A stretch of DNA of 64,000 nucleotides from Immersiella caudata (lineage: Eukaryota; Ascomycota; Sordariomycetes; Sordariales; Lasiosphaeriaceae): the NCBI GenBank assembly GCA_030512335.1, contig JAULSU010000001.1, positions 8,184,001-8,248,000 on the forward strand, read 5' to 3'. Positions 45,715 through 57,840 of the stretch are shown here, one piece after another. How positions within the stretch are numbered: the first letter of the stretch is position 1; each line of letters begins with the position of its first letter. The notes beneath the pieces were generated by a model, which had not been told where the DNA came from, did not search any database, and saw only the letters and a program-made list of their open reading frames with translations. Made by a program: the position numbers and the translations under genes.

Positions 45715-46616
45715 CTAACTCCTCAAAAACTCCAACAAATCCCCATTCACCCTTTCCGCATACGTATTCGGCAACCCATGATCCGCCCCATCATACACCT
45801 TCAAGCTCCCCTTCTTCAACAACTTGACCGCCTTCTTCGCCGTATTCTCCACCGGCACCAACTTATCCTCCCCCCCATGAATCAACAACACGGGAATATC
45901 CGTCTTCTTCAGATCCTCGGTGAAATCCGTCTCCGAAAACGCGGTAATGCAGTCAAAGACGTTCACGAGACCAGCTTGCATCGCCTGGTCGAACCAAGAC
46001 TGAATGAGTGCGAGGGATTTATTCTCGGGGTGGAGGTCAAAGTTGAAGAACGGGCCGGAGGGGAGATCCCAAAAGAGCTGTGCACGTCCTTGTTTACGGA
46101 TGGTCTCGCGGTCGTTTTCAAAGACAGAGAGGGGTACGCCGGAGGGGTTGGAAGGGATGGCGCCGAGGACGGGGGTGATGGCGCCGACGAGGACGGCTTT
46201 GGAGACGAGGGTGGGGTCGGTGGAGGCGTGTCGGCCCAGGAAGCGGGCGACTTCGCCGCCGCCGGTGGAGTGGCCGACCATGGTGGCGTCGGTCAGGTTG
46301 AGGTGGACGAAGAGTTGGAGGAGGTCGTCGGCGTAGGTGTCCATGTCGTTGCCGGTCCAGGGTTGGGAGGAGCGACCGTCTATTTCTTGTTAGAGGCATG
46401 CCTGGGGAAGAGTGGTAAGGGGAGCAAAGGAGACATACGACCACGCCGGTCATGCGCAATGACGCGGTAGCCCTGGTTGCCGAGAAAGTGCATCTGGTTT
46501 TCCCAGTTGTCGCTATTCAGGGGCCAGCCATGGGAGAAGACGACGGGAGGGCCAGTGATGTTGCCCCAGTCCTTGTAGAACATAGAATTACCGTCGATGA
46601 GGTCGAGGAAAGGCAT
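45715..46616 (-). CDS. alpha/beta hydrolase (chloroperoxidase/esterase-like)
   Basis: Two exons (46439-46616, 45715-46379) on the minus strand, 280 residues, one 59-nt intron (donor GTATGT). The fold is complete: oxyanion region VVFSHGWPLNSDNW, conserved HDRRGHGRSSQPW split by the intron, nucleophile elbow VGHSTGGGE (Ser), acid in LLIHGGEDKLVPV and catalytic His in GADHGLPNTYA. This matches the non-haem chloroperoxidase / aryl esterase branch, cytosolic by lack of signal peptide. It hydrolyses small esters in characterised members; perhydrolysis is a side activity. The substrate is unknown. Confidence 0.92.
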
Positions 46617-47945
46617 TGTGATGAGATAGCGATAACTTTAATGAGGGGGGTCGGTGATTGTGGTGAGTCTGCCTCATTGTTGTGAGCTGGCGACGGGCCC
46701 CTTTTAAACACATCAGTGTCTCCCGGACCCTGTATCAACACCTGTGTTTACTGTCAATATACACGTCACGACCCTCAGCCATTGCACCCGCATCATGAAC
46801 AATTCCAAATTGCTCATATGATGTATTACCAAGAGCCGATGAGTCCATGGAAATGGCCGAATGAAGCATTGCTTCCAAATACGGCGCCATCTGAGGTGAG
46901 ATATCAACATCATACCGCCAGCGCGTGAGTAAGCCGCAGGTGAGCAAGGCCTAACGACGTGCCGGATAGGTGGTTGCCAAGGCCGTTACAAAATGCCAAG
47001 CCCGGTGCGTAGGACGCGGAATTTGGAATTCGGTGCTATCGAGGTCGGCTTCCTGTCGGCTGGAGACGGGAACAGCGCGGGAAGGGTGGGTCGCGTGGTT
47101 ATTCTGCGGGGGAAGTGATGTGAACGACGCAGTCTGGACTTGCATTCTGTTTGGCATTCCTTCGGTGTCTCGGTGCAAGTCTTGACTTCAGAACCTGGAA
47201 GTTTGGATGCGCAGTGTCGTGGCCAACTGGAAGCGCTATCACATTCGGTAACGTTCCGATATTAGATGGGTCCAACGGAATGGACTTCACAGTTAAGGCA
47301 AAGGCATCTCATCAACCGGTCCCGAGGACGCCTGACCCTGACGACGAAGCCACCGAAAGTTGGGGAGCCACATGAGGAGATATCCTCCCGCAACATCTGC
47401 CCCGTATCAACAGCTCCTGCGAGTAGGCGCCTTTCAGCCTTCCCGAAAATAAAAATAAAAAAACGCCCAACAGTCCCAGCCAACTTCGCAAAACAACCCA
47501 TAAATGCCCTATCCCGAAAAACCCCACAATGGCGCCCTGTCTCGCTAGCCCGCATCATCCGTCCCCCCACGCGCTGCCATTGCACCGCAAAGAACGATGC
47601 AATCTCCGCGTCCCTGCATTAGTCGATCCGATGAGCTGAAAAACGGCCGCCCGTTCGCTGGTTGGAGGATCCACATCGTTGGGCTGAAGGGGCTGAATCT
47701 CGCCAAGACTTTTTCGACATCTGGGCCATCGGGATATTGTTTTTTCTGGGGCTAGCCTAGGCGAATTGTGTATGCTGTGTCTGTTTTCGAGATGATCAGA
47801 AAGTCCCCGATCGAATGTTAGGAATCGAGCGTATCTGGGCAGTTCATGTATTTAGGGACGATGGCCGCTCACTGCATCATCTTCATCCTTCATCCAACTT
47901 CCATCTATCGCTTGTTCTCCTCCGCCAAACCGCCAAACCGCCAAA
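46617..47945. other. intergenic, nothing supported
   Basis: Short frames on both strands without features. The last ~100 bp upstream of 47946 are probably the promoter/5' UTR of the GPI-type protein. Confidence 0.5.
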
Positions 47946-48677
47946 ATGCATCTCAACCCCCTCCTCCTCCTCACCTCCCTCCCCCTAATCCACGCCCTCG
48001 CCGGCCCCACCGACCTCAACGCCAACACGCTCGACAACCTCGAGCACGCCTGCGCCATCAACTTCCCCTTCGACACCAAGGCCGGCAAAGGCGGCGCCCA
48101 ACCCTCCATCGTCTGCATCAACAAAGGCGAGGACCTCCTGCTCGTCAAAAAGAACAACACCTACTACCGCTCCGAGGGCACGCGCATCTGCTGTCCGGCG
48201 GACAGCGTGTGCATGCAGGAAGAGTTTGATCGGAGTCATAACTATAGGGGGCATCAGGTTGTATGCTTCTCTCCGCAGTAAGTTCCCATTCTTGTTTCAC
48301 GGTGCGAGGCGATGTGAATTGACGAAATGGTGAACAGGAAGAAGGCTATCCTCCAAGCGCACACGGACGAATGGGAGGGATGCACGCCTAATGGCGGGGA
48401 GGATGGGTGTGTGGATGATAAGACGGGGAAGAGGAAGTTCTACAACAAGGATGTACAAAAGGTTGTGGACATCAAGGGCGGAGTGGGCGTTTTGGATCCG
48501 AACTTTGCGAGTGGGACGTTTGGCGATGGAACCGGATCGAGTGGGGGATCGAGTGGGGGCTCTGGAAGCAGTTCATCTGGCGGCGAGGGGTCAAAGTCGT
48601 CTGCGAACTCTCTGCAGGGCAGCAGTATCGTCGCCATCGCTGCTGCATTGGGGTTCGCGGCTGCAGTTGTCCTCTAG
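47946..48677 (+). CDS. secreted cysteine-containing protein, likely GPI-anchored
   Basis: Two exons (47946-48277, 48338-48677), 223 residues, 60-nt intron. A signal peptide (MHLNPLLLLTSLPLIHALA) is followed by a compact Cys-bearing domain (HACAINF, IVCINKGEDLLLV, RICCPADSVCMQEEF, GHQVVCFSP, EGCTPNGGEDGC). A Ser/Gly-rich stretch (residues ~178-205) then leads to a hydrophobic end (SSIVAIAAALGFAAAVVL) without a basic tail, the layout of a GPI attachment signal. Probably displayed at the plasma membrane or wall. No catalytic motif. Confidence 0.85.
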
Positions 48678-48762
48678 GCTTGCCATTACGCTCGTGTAAG
48701 ATAGGTTTCATTGCTTCTGCCCAATTTGCTAGCCAGCGTAAAACACTCTCAGGCTTTCTCTC

Positions 48763-49585
48763 TCACGCCTCGCCTCGAATCTTCGCAATCCTCTTCTTCG
48801 TCCCCTCGATGACAGCCTGCTCGTTGTAAATTCCGTTCACACTCGGATGCGCTGCAACCGCCTTGGCCCACTTGGCCACATTCGGTGCCTGCTTTTCAAC
48901 CTCGTCCCATAGCTGCGTCGGGTACACCCCCGCCTTGGTAAGACTCACAAGCCTCAGGGCAAACGACCCGGTCAAGACCTATCCATTCACATTAGCATCA
49001 CCCCCATCCCCTCACTTTCTTCAAAAGTAAACTCACCTCAGCCTGCGTCAACTTCTCACTCCCATCAAAAAACGGCTTCGCATTCCCCAACTTCGGCTCC
49101 ACCTCCTTCACCAAAATCCCCACCGCAGCCTCCACTACCGCCCCCTGTTCCTCCTCCGTCCTGGCCGCAAACAACTTGAACAGCTGCGCCTGGAACTTGC
49201 TAAACCACGCATCCACAAACAGATCAATCCTCGCCCTCTTGATGGCGTACTCCGCACTGTCGCGCGCAGGGAGGAGATGCGAGGGGTACTGGTTGGCGAG
49301 GAAGTCGGAGACGATGGCGGACTCGATGATGATTTCGCCGTTGAAGGAGAGCGAGGGGACGAGGCCGCGCGGGTTGACGGCGAGGTATTCGGGTGTGCGG
49401 GGGGTGTCGAGGTCAATGATTACTTCTTCAAAGGGGAGGGAGAGTTCGGAGAGAGCGATGTGTGCGCGGTGGGCCCCTGTATTTTCAGTGAGTAATTATC
49501 CCTTTTGGGACTGGAAGAAGAATGGGAGTGAGTTACAAGGGCACCGGTGGTTGGTGTAGAGGATTAGCTTGTCGGAAGAACCCAT
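48763..49585 (-). CDS. glutathione S-transferase (omega/Cys-type)
   Basis: Three exons on the minus strand (49537-49585, 49037-49476, 48763-48978), 234 residues. The thioredoxin-like N-domain begins LILYTNHRCPWAHRAHIALS, with the RCPWA motif created by splicing of intron 1 (CP|W); the Cys is the likely active residue, as in omega-class and glutathionyl-hydroquinone-type enzymes. NPRGLVPSL is the cis-Pro loop, and EIIIESAIVSDFL supplies the glutathione-binding Glu-Ser. The all-helical C-domain follows. Cytosolic. Family members reduce glutathione adducts or detoxify electrophiles. Confidence 0.92.
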
Positions 49586-50709
49586 GTTTGCGGTTGCTGT
49601 CGTTGAGATGTCGAATAGTGGGGTAGATGTGGTGCGGTGGAGATCAATTGCTTTGTGAGAACAAAGGCTTGGTTGGTTTGAGTGGTGTTGAATGACGTGC
49701 GCACACGAATCCAGCCGGCAGACACGTGCGACTTTATATCTCAAACTTAACGCCGCATCGCAACATACACTGCTCTTGCACCATCGATGGCGCTATGTCG
49801 AGTGGGTGTGGAGGAATCGCGATCCAATGGGGGATCAAAAGCGGGGATTTCTAAGCCCTCTCGCGCTTCGAAGCCCCGCTTCGTCGCGGCATCGTCTGTG
49901 CTACCATCGTTGGCTTTGAAATCACGCCCAGCGCGGGCCATCTCCGGCTCCGGTGCCGAGACCGGCAACCTGTCTGCGATGAGGTGATTGGTGTTGATGC
50001 CGGGCTCGGTCTGTCAAGATGCTTTAAGTCCGAGTTTTGTTGGTGTTGGTCGGTTGGCGTGTTGCTTCTGCTTCCAAGAGCTTCCTCGTCATGGCGGGGT
50101 TCGCAGCGGGTCGCCAACGAGCCGAAAAAAAGGTAGACGCTTCGGCCAACAAACTCCGCCCGGACAAAGCATTCTGTCCCCCCCAGATTTACCAACGTCT
50201 TCCTTGCGGAGCCGGTCGAGGGCTCTGGCATTGCATCACGAAGGTGCAGACTCGGCCCGGAGCCTCTCCGAGAAGGGGGCCGGCGTTGGCCAAGTCGAAG
50301 CTCCATGCTCCGGAACGTCAGCTACCGACGCCGAGCTATTGGCCGCCCGTGGCCAATGCGCGGGTATTAGAGCCAAGCGCATTTAAACTGGCCGTTCCCC
50401 CATCAAGGCCGCTCTGCCGTCCGCTGTTGAGTAGCTGCCCTGTCTCGGCTAAACCAGCCGACCATCCATACAACATGCGTGGGATTGCGAGTGCAATCAA
50501 CGCGCCGCTGGCAGGAAAAGAAGCCGAACAATTAATCAATGTCAACCAGGTGCGCCAATTCTGTGCCGACCCCATGGGGACTCGTCAACGGGGCTGGGAC
50601 TCCCATGGGGTTGCGGGCACGATAAATAACGTCGGCTCGCCACGATGCGGCTCCAGACCCAACCCTGGTTGACATCCGGTTGACACCTCTTGTACCGAAT
50701 CCAGTCAGA
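49586..50709. other. intergenic upstream region of the AA9 gene
   Basis: Divergent spacer between the GST (minus) and AA9 (plus) genes. A TATA-like GATAAATAAC lies at 50621-50630, about 80 nt before the AA9 start. Nothing else supported. Confidence 0.5.
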
Positions 50710-51921
50710 ATGAAGGGACAAGGCCTTTTCGCTGCGGCGATTGCGCTCGCAAATGTCGAGCTGATCCAAGCACACACTTTTATCTGGGTGAGCACTACCC
50801 CTATTCCAGATGCAGCAAGACGAAAAAGCTAACACATCCAGGGCGTGTATGTCAATGGCGTTGACCAGGGCCTCTTCAACGGTATTCGCATCCCGGCCTA
50901 CAATGGGCCTCCGCCAAGGGGGTACGCAAACTCGCCGGTAAAGGACGTCAACTCGATTGACATCCGCTGCAACGTCATGGGCGATCACCAGAACCCATAC
51001 ACCATCAAGGTCAAGCCAGGAGACAACCTGACCCTTGACTGGAAGCACAACAACCGAACCAAGGCCGACGATATCATCGACTTTTCCCACCACGGTATGA
51101 TTTCTTCAAGCTCAGAATGTGGGCTTCGCTAACAGCAGTCAGGCCCCATTCTGGCGTATCTCTCCCCCGACCCGCCAAAGGAGAACTCGTTCGTCAAGAT
51201 CTTTGAGAAGGGCAAATACGAGGAGGGTGCCACGCCCTTTGCTCCGGGCAAGTGGGCCATCTCTTCCGAGCTCAAGTCCAACAACGGACACATGAACATT
51301 CGCATTCCTGCTGGATTGAAGGCCGGATTGTCAGTACAGACCCCTAGGCTTTGTGATCCCCGGACTTACGCTCGATAGCTACCTCCTCCGCGGCGAGCTC
51401 ATCGCCCTGCACGAGGGAGATGCCAGGTTCGACCAGAACCCCATCCGCGGCGCTCAGTTCTACCCGAACTGCGTGCAGCTCGAGGTCCTCGGTGACGGCA
51501 CCGTGGAGCTCCCCGAGGGCGTGTCCTTCCCCGGCGCCTACAAGGTCAGCGATCCAGGCATCCACCACGATGTGAGTATCAACTTCCCCCTTTCTGCACT
51601 CCCCTTGAGTGTCTATGCATTCGCGTGCTGACAGCAGGACAGGTGTACTGCTCAACCAAGACAACCTCCCTCAAAGTCCCCTGCACGACGACCTATCAGA
51701 TCCCCGGCCCGACGGTCTGGTCGGGCGCTTGGCCAGACACGACCAAGGTCGAAGTCGGAGCGCAGCTGGGTCCGAGCACGGCTACGCCTTGGAGTCGCTG
51801 GATTTCCAAATCGGTCGTGACGTCGGCTACGATTGTAGGAGGATCTGCTCAGGTCATTGGGACGTCGACGTACCAAGCCTCATGGTCAGCAAATTACGTT
51901 ACACCGACTCCGGTTGCCTGA
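50710..51921 (+). CDS. AA9 lytic polysaccharide monooxygenase
   Basis: Five exons (50710-50787, 50842-51094, 51143-51329, 51379-51571, 51643-51921), 329 residues. Signal peptide MKGQGLFAAAIALANVELIQA is cleaved to leave His as the first mature residue (HTFIWG), half of the copper-binding histidine brace. The second copper His is in FSHHGPILAYLS. GELIALHEGD and QFYPNCVQLEV carry the usual second-sphere residues, including the axial Tyr. These secreted enzymes cut cellulose or hemicellulose oxidatively with Cu and O2/H2O2. A Thr/Ser/Trp-containing tail of ~85 residues follows the catalytic core and lacks a recognisable cellulose-binding module. Confidence 0.95.
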
Positions 51922-52900
51922 TGGCTGCATGCCATGGCTTTTTCTTTCTTGATTTGTTGGCATTTTCGGGGAATTTGAAAGAGGGGATTTTTGGGTTGTG
52001 GGCCTCGGCTTGAGAGCGAGCAGAGGAGCAGCGCGCATGAAGAGGAAGGGGCGGGGGAAGGAAGGAAGGCGTGATGCCAGGCAGAGACTTGTCGGGCAGA
52101 CCTGGGAGATGCGACCTTGAGGTGTCCTTGAGGTGTCGATCACCAATTACCTCCTTAGAGATTATCTCAAATCATGAGCAAATTGAGCTCCTAGAAGTCT
52201 GCGCCGTTTTCTGTGTCACCAGCGAGATGTCTGCTTAACTCGCGTCGGTTAATGCCCCAGTCATGTGCCGCACGGCGTGACGCCGCAACTACGTGGTGGC
52301 ACAGTCGTGTTCTTGCTCAGCTTGGTTGATGCCACGAGGCGATGCCAAAGTTTCAGGTTCCCCACGAAGCAGAACCTGGTGGTGCCGGGCATCGATGCCG
52401 GGTCGTGGCGAGTGCGGCGTTCGGACAGGGGATGTGCCGCTGGTGCGTTGGGAATCTTGCGATCTGCATTTGTTCAGCTGCGGCTTACCGGCAAGGGCCC
52501 AGCCGTTCGGGAATACCCCGTTTGGGCTGCCGAAATATGCCTCTTCGCGTTGTCGCCAACCTTTTGCACATTTGTTGAGCGAGGTTGCGAGCGGTGAGCG
52601 GTACCCCCAACAGTGCGCACCGTGAAGCAACACGGGAAATCTGCATAGTTAGGAGAAAGGAAATTGCCCCCATGCAACGCATCCGAGCAAGAGTGGTTTA
52701 AATTAGAAAATGGCAAATTGTCAGAAATTCTTCGGGTAGGTGTCCCGACCATATATCAGAGCAATTAAGGCCCTTTGTTTTGTCATGATTGTCAATGATC
52801 TTCGAATGCTATCACCAGAGCTTTATGCCTCGGCAACAGTGGGGCCTACAGGCAGCTAGATGCTTAATGAGACCAGATACTGCGCTGCAGTACCAACCAA
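51922..52900. other. intergenic, nothing supported
   Basis: No coding frame with family features between the AA9 gene and the tRNA. Confidence 0.5.
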
Positions 52901-52981
52901 TCGGGTATGGTGTAGTGGCTAACATCGCTGACTCTCATGTTGAGTACTCAGCAGCCCGGGGTTCGATTCCCCGTTCCCGAG
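52901..52981 (+). tRNA. tRNA-Glu (CUC) with a 9-nt intron
   Basis: The cloverleaf can be drawn by eye: acceptor stem TCGGGTA/TTCCCGA, A-box TGGTGTAGTGGC, anticodon stem GCTGA/TCAGC, T-arm CCGGGGTTCGATTCCCCG, discriminator G. The anticodon loop reads CTCTCA..C with CTC as anticodon. A 9-nt intron (52938-52946) sits after position 37, the canonical site. The mature length would be 72 nt. Transcribed by RNA polymerase III. Confidence 0.93.
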
Positions 52982-52991
52982 TCGTGTTGTC

Positions 52992-52998
52992 TTTTTTT
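52992..52998 (+). terminator. Pol III terminator (T7)
   Basis: Seven T residues 10 nt after the tRNA 3' end. Confidence 0.85.
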
Positions 52999-55875
52999 GG
53001 TGCCTTGCATTCCTGGCCGTCCTTATCGTGCCTTCCCCCCATCCGATGTTGAGAATTCCTTCGGTAATGGTAGGGCAAGGACTATTGTCTCAGGTTTAGC
53101 GTTGCCCAAAGCGGCTCACCTTGCGTCACCACGCTTTCCCTTTTGCTTAGGGCTGGTATCAGAAGTGCTTACCTGTTCCTACGCGAGGCACCTTTCCTTG
53201 ACCGCTAGCGTCGTTAGCTTGCTTGCCTCCGTCAACATCCTATCGCTCTCGAACCTCGCACCTCAGAGGCGCAGTATTCCATGAGAATGACTAGAATTCA
53301 TGCGCTGCCTGTTTTGCACCTCTTCGGCTGCTCTCCTCGACCCTTGATCGCCCACCCGCTTCTCGTGGCTGCCTCCCTCCGATGGGATCGATGAGAAATG
53401 CCAGTCCAGGCCTCGGCGTCATTGCGATCAATCTGCGCCGCGCTACCCTCTCGACCGCGCCGTCGCATCACACCGAGTCGGGGCGTCTCACGCACTCTTG
53501 GCCGTTGATCACGGAGGTCACTGTCGATTTCGGGCGCGATGCCTGCAGTCATCCAATCCAGGCACACCTTCGACACTACGAGCGCGAGCACTCGGACCCG
53601 TCAGCCAACAGGCTCCCGCCGCGGATCACCCGCTAGGCCCCCCAGACCCGGTGGCGTCAACGGATGCGCACGTTGGGCCCACGGGCGCCTCGGCACTGGC
53701 TATGTAGACACGAGCGGGAGTTGTCCGCAATCCCTCCCCGCCCATGCGGAGCCCCTGGTCGATGCCCCGTCCACTCCGCAACATCCTCAAGAGACACACC
53801 AGCATCATCCGACGCTGACATCAGGCCCCTGGATATCGCGCAACCTCAGCGCCGGCGGTTCTGACCCAGGTCGCGCGCTTTTCAAAGGTCCGAGCCCGTC
53901 GACGATGGCCAGCTGATCCCGGCAGAACTAACATTAGGGCACTGTCACCTGCCAGAGCATGCGGACTCACCCGCGTGGGGTGGCCAAGCCCCAAGGCAAG
54001 AAGCTCGAAGGAATATCACACTGTCCACTCAGAGCCCTGACCGAGGCCCCAGTGTGCGGCACGACGCACGTAAGTGAAGGGTGGCGCCTGCCCGTCTCCC
54101 GGGTTCAGGGGTTAGAGTCCCGGGATTTCCCCCCTGGGTCGCTCCCGACATCAAGTCTCGATGACAACGGCGCCGCTTGACTGGCCACTCGTTACTTCAT
54201 ACCTCCGACATTCCGCGCTCGCACGGACGCAAGGAGGTACGTCGCCATATCAGCCTAGCTTGCGCCCCTCGCGTGCGCAGGCGAGCCGCACCATCTGATT
54301 GGCGGCCATGAGTATCTTCTACGTTGAGGTCAAGTCGAAGGATGAAAGACGATGCCCAATGACAAGTCTGGCACTGGCTGCAGGAAGCAATGTCACTGAC
54401 CTTACAGATGACGCCGTGCCCCAAGTAGTGCCGCTGGTTGGAGCGCTTCCTGCCTGTCGAAACCGCGGGGGTTGCGCAATGCAAAGCCAGTTGTTTTTCG
54501 GAGAGGCCTATATCACCGATGGCCTTTCTTCGGAGGTCGGAGCCTTCGGCTTTCAGGGTCTCATGATATCGATTCGGCCAAATCCTGATTTTTGCAACGA
54601 GCCGTCGAAAAGACCGAAGACTCCTGCGGGTTCCAAGGCGCCAACCTTGCTTCGCGGGCGGACAGACGGCTGGGTACCAACATACCGTCGCGGGCAGAAG
54701 TGACGTGTAGATTTTTACGGTAAGCCCATGGTGACACCGGCAATCCCAACGGGCACTGCTGTCGTCACTCTGGGCAGATGGCGACAAGAAAACCCTGAAA
54801 ACATGGATTTGATTACAGGTTCAGGGTTCATGTGTTCGATGTGACTGCAGAGACTTGAGGCAAAGCCCCGATATACGGAAAACGGCGCTCAGCACTAGCA
54901 GTTTGTCGAGTTGACAACCAAGAGCTCGGGTAGCATGGCCCCCGCAGCGTACCAGGTTCACGGCCCCAATCGGCACGATTCCCTGTCGTCTTTCCTGAGG
55001 TTGGCGTCCCGGCTACAGGGGACTGGGACACCCGGCGCGGGCAAATGATAAGGACCTGGTCGTTGCAGGCCAGCGCAGGCCAATTGCATTGTCGTCTCAT
55101 CAACTCGCAGCGTAGCGAAGGGGGCCACGCTATTAAGGCTCCTTTCGCTAGGAAATGACAAAACCGACCAACGCCGATTCTTGGGTCCAGAGTCATCCAC
55201 CCTCCACTTGCGGCACACTCGGGTAGCTGGCAGCCCTATCAGGCGCAGCAGCGGTGACGAGTGGCCCAGACGCGCCCGACAAAAAGATGGTGGGTGGTTT
55301 TCCCAGCAGAGACCTTTCTCAGCTGGGTCTGTCACCTGCAGTTGGTGTGCAGCATGAACGGGGCGCGGCACCCTCTGCACCCTCTGCACCCTCAGCGCGC
55401 AGAGCGCCCTCGTCACGATGCCGCAGGGGCCACCCGTTGGGGACGGGGGAATCTTAACGCGCTAGGGCAAACAAATATTCCTGGTAGGGTTGTATGCGAC
55501 GACCAGGGCAGGCGATGGGCCTCGACGCCTGTTCTCTCGCCGGAGCTGGGCTGACCCGACAAATCGAGCCACAGCACAGGCAGGTTAGAGTGAGTGAGTC
55601 GGTCGCCAGCGACGATATATACCTGCCAGTCGGCATCACTATCTCTTGGTTGGATTTCATCAAGTCATCCTCTCAGCATCCATCACCAACCTGCAACACT
55701 ACCCACATCGCGTCAGCACAGACAACACCCCATCGCATATCACAAGCTTTCTCTCTCTCCTTTCACGCGAGATACGCCTAGTCTCTTCTCTCCCATCGGC
55801 AGTTCTCCTCCATCATACCAGCAAACCCGGCAGGTACCATCTTTTGCTTCACGCCAAAAAAAAACCCCCAAAAAA
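52999..55875. other. 2.9 kb GC-rich region without supported genes
   Basis: Overlapping frames occur on both strands (for example 54299-54703 plus, 134 codons; 54197-54787 minus, 196 codons), but composition is that of chance frames in GC-rich DNA, and no domain, signal peptide or splice pattern was seen. The last ~150 bp (55725-55875) form a pyrimidine-rich leader before the small gene at 55876. Confidence 0.45.
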
Positions 55876-56019
55876 ATGAACCATCCTACAACGCCCAACA
55901 CGACCGGCCAGGACTCCATGTCGATGAAGTACTGCGACCACAACCTGTCCCACGGCTGCACGGCGGCAGTGCTGCCTACGGAGAGCCTCTGCAGCTCCTG
56001 CCAGAAGGGTTACTGCTAG
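55876..56019 (+). CDS. small Cys-containing peptide, 47 residues
   Basis: A short frame after a long CT-rich leader typical of expressed fungal genes, ATG context AAAAAATGA. The product is MNHPTTPNTTGQDSMSMKYC.. with later Cys residues in HGCTAA, SLCSSCQ and a C-terminal YC. There is no signal peptide. It could bind metal or be one exon of a longer gene; the stop TAG directly follows the last Cys. Confidence 0.45.
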   Translation: MNHPTTPNTTGQDSMSMKYCDHNLSHGCTAAVLPTESLCSSCQKGYC

Positions 56020-56640
56020 ACGCAGCCAAGACGGAGACACGGACCTGCCTGCTGCACCCACCACGAGTCTTCCCGTCCCGCCCCAAGGAGGCCCAGCAGC
56101 AACGTGCCGACGTGCATGACTCAGCTTCACCTAATGCTACCAGGAGGGTATGTGCCGGCTGGATTGGAGGTTGGGGTGACGTCTAGTTTCGGGGCAAGGG
56201 GTGTTGAAGGTGCGGCTGAGATGGTGCCAGCCGTTCGGTAAAGTGGTTCATCGAGTCACCGACGCCGTGGTGATGGATTGACGTAATGAGTGTTGGCGGC
56301 AGGCAGAGGGTGTGTTTCCTTGATTTTCCTTGCCTGTTCAATGTTCATTGTGAGCGCGGGAGTTTTGGCGCGGCATGTGTACTTTGAGGAGGACAGCGGG
56401 ACGGAGTACAGCGGCGAGCGGGAATGGTTGACCTTGGTTTGGATTTCTTTTGAGTTCTCAGTAATAGGGTGTCTCTGTGTTTCCTTGGGTGTATTGTCTA
56501 CCTACCTACAGCTAGGAAGCCAATACAACTCGACTCGGTTTCTTTGGATCGCTCGCGGGCCCACCTTAATCGCCGGCCGGCCCCCAAACTATCGCCATGC
56601 CATCCTCTTCCATCGAAGCACTCTTCTTCGTGACAGCGAA

Positions 56641-57840
56641 TCAAACCCCCGCCTCCACAAAACACTCCACGCTGTTCAGCACACTCTTCTCAAAGCTAAT
56701 CCACTCCCTCCCCAACAACTCCCTCGCTCTCCCCGCACCAAACCCCCATTCCACATCGGGATAAGCCTCCTCAGGCTTCCCAAGCTGAATGACTGTCTCC
56801 TTCCTCTCGGGAAATCTCTCACACAGCACATTCGCCATGGCCTGCGGTGAAATTGGGGACTTGTTCCCGACAAGGAGGTACCGCCCCGTTGCGGTGTCGG
56901 ATTCCACCGCGCGTAGCACCAGAGTTGCCACGTCCCGGACGTCGACGAAGGTGCTGCGGATGGGAGAGAAGGGCGGGATGGGACCGCCGTGGTAGATGGC
57001 GTGGATGTCGGCTAGGCGGAGGGAAAGTTGGTGGATGGGGGGGATGTAGAGGGGGGGTCCTAGGACGGGGCTGTTTGTCACATGTTAGTCAGATATTACT
57101 CGGTTAGGTAGCATGAGACAGCATGGAGGGGGAGGCAAGGGGGAATACGTACGCTGGACAGAGAGTGGCCATCCTCACCCCCGGATTCCCGCTCTGCTTT
57201 CGAGACACCTCCTCCCAAAAGACCCTCTCCGCCTTCGTCTTGCTAGCTTGATAAATCACATACCCCTCCGCTTCCTTCCCTTTTTCTTCAAATTCCTTCT
57301 CGGCGACATCGTTCCAGTCTGATTCGGTGAAGACGTGGCCTTTGCTTCGTAGCGGTGAGAAGATGGCGCTGATGGTTGACATGAAGATTACCGAGCGGAG
57401 GGTTTCTGATGCGGTAGGAGAGAATGCCGAGGTGAGGAGGGAGGTGGTGCCTTCTACGGCGGCGCGCATGACGGGGGCGGGGTCAGGGATCACCGTTGAG
57501 ACGGGAGAGGCTAGGTGGGCTATTGCGTGGACGCCTAGGATGTTGTCAGCCTTCATTTTTAAAAATGAAAAAATAAAATTGGTGAAGAAAGTGGAAGGAG
57601 GAGAGTACCATCAACAGCGCGATCAAACGCATTCGGGGTGCTTATATCAGGCACCTCAACCACTTCAAAACGAGTCCCATCATGAAAAGGCGAGAGCGTC
57701 TTGGTCAATGTAGAAAGCAACGCGGGTGTTCGTGCGCGGACAGTGCCGCGGACGGCGTACCCAGCCTGCAGGAAAACGGCGGCGGTATGCGCGGCGATAT
57801 AGCCGTTGACGCCGGTGATCAAAACCAAACGGTTTGCCAT
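56641..57840 (-). CDS. NAD(P)-dependent epimerase/dehydratase (ketone/cinnamoyl-CoA reductase-like)
   Basis: Three exons on the minus strand (57609-57840, 57153-57534, 56641-57070), 347 residues. The Rossmann start is VLITGVNGYIAAHTA with the extended-SDR glycine motif GxNGYIA, followed by GYAVRGTVR, whose Arg suggests NADP(H). HLASPVS and the catalytic YQASK (VIYQASKTKAE) identify the extended SDR family related to dihydroflavonol and aldehyde/ketone reductases (yeast Gre2-like). FVDVRDVA and a C-terminal substrate-binding half follow. It reduces a carbonyl in a small molecule; the natural substrate is unknown. Cytosolic. Confidence 0.93.

Noticed and set aside
45778..46470. 230-codon plus-strand frame rich in Gly/Glu/Val
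   Set aside because: Antisense to the alpha/beta hydrolase, whose catalytic triad is complete.
53298..54787. Several 90-196 codon frames in GC-rich DNA
   Set aside because: No domains, signal peptides, splice patterns or codon consistency; frames overlap on both strands.
56290..56850. 186-codon plus-strand frame with hydrophobic start
   Set aside because: Its second half is antisense to the reductase coding exon, and no intron or stop would separate them.
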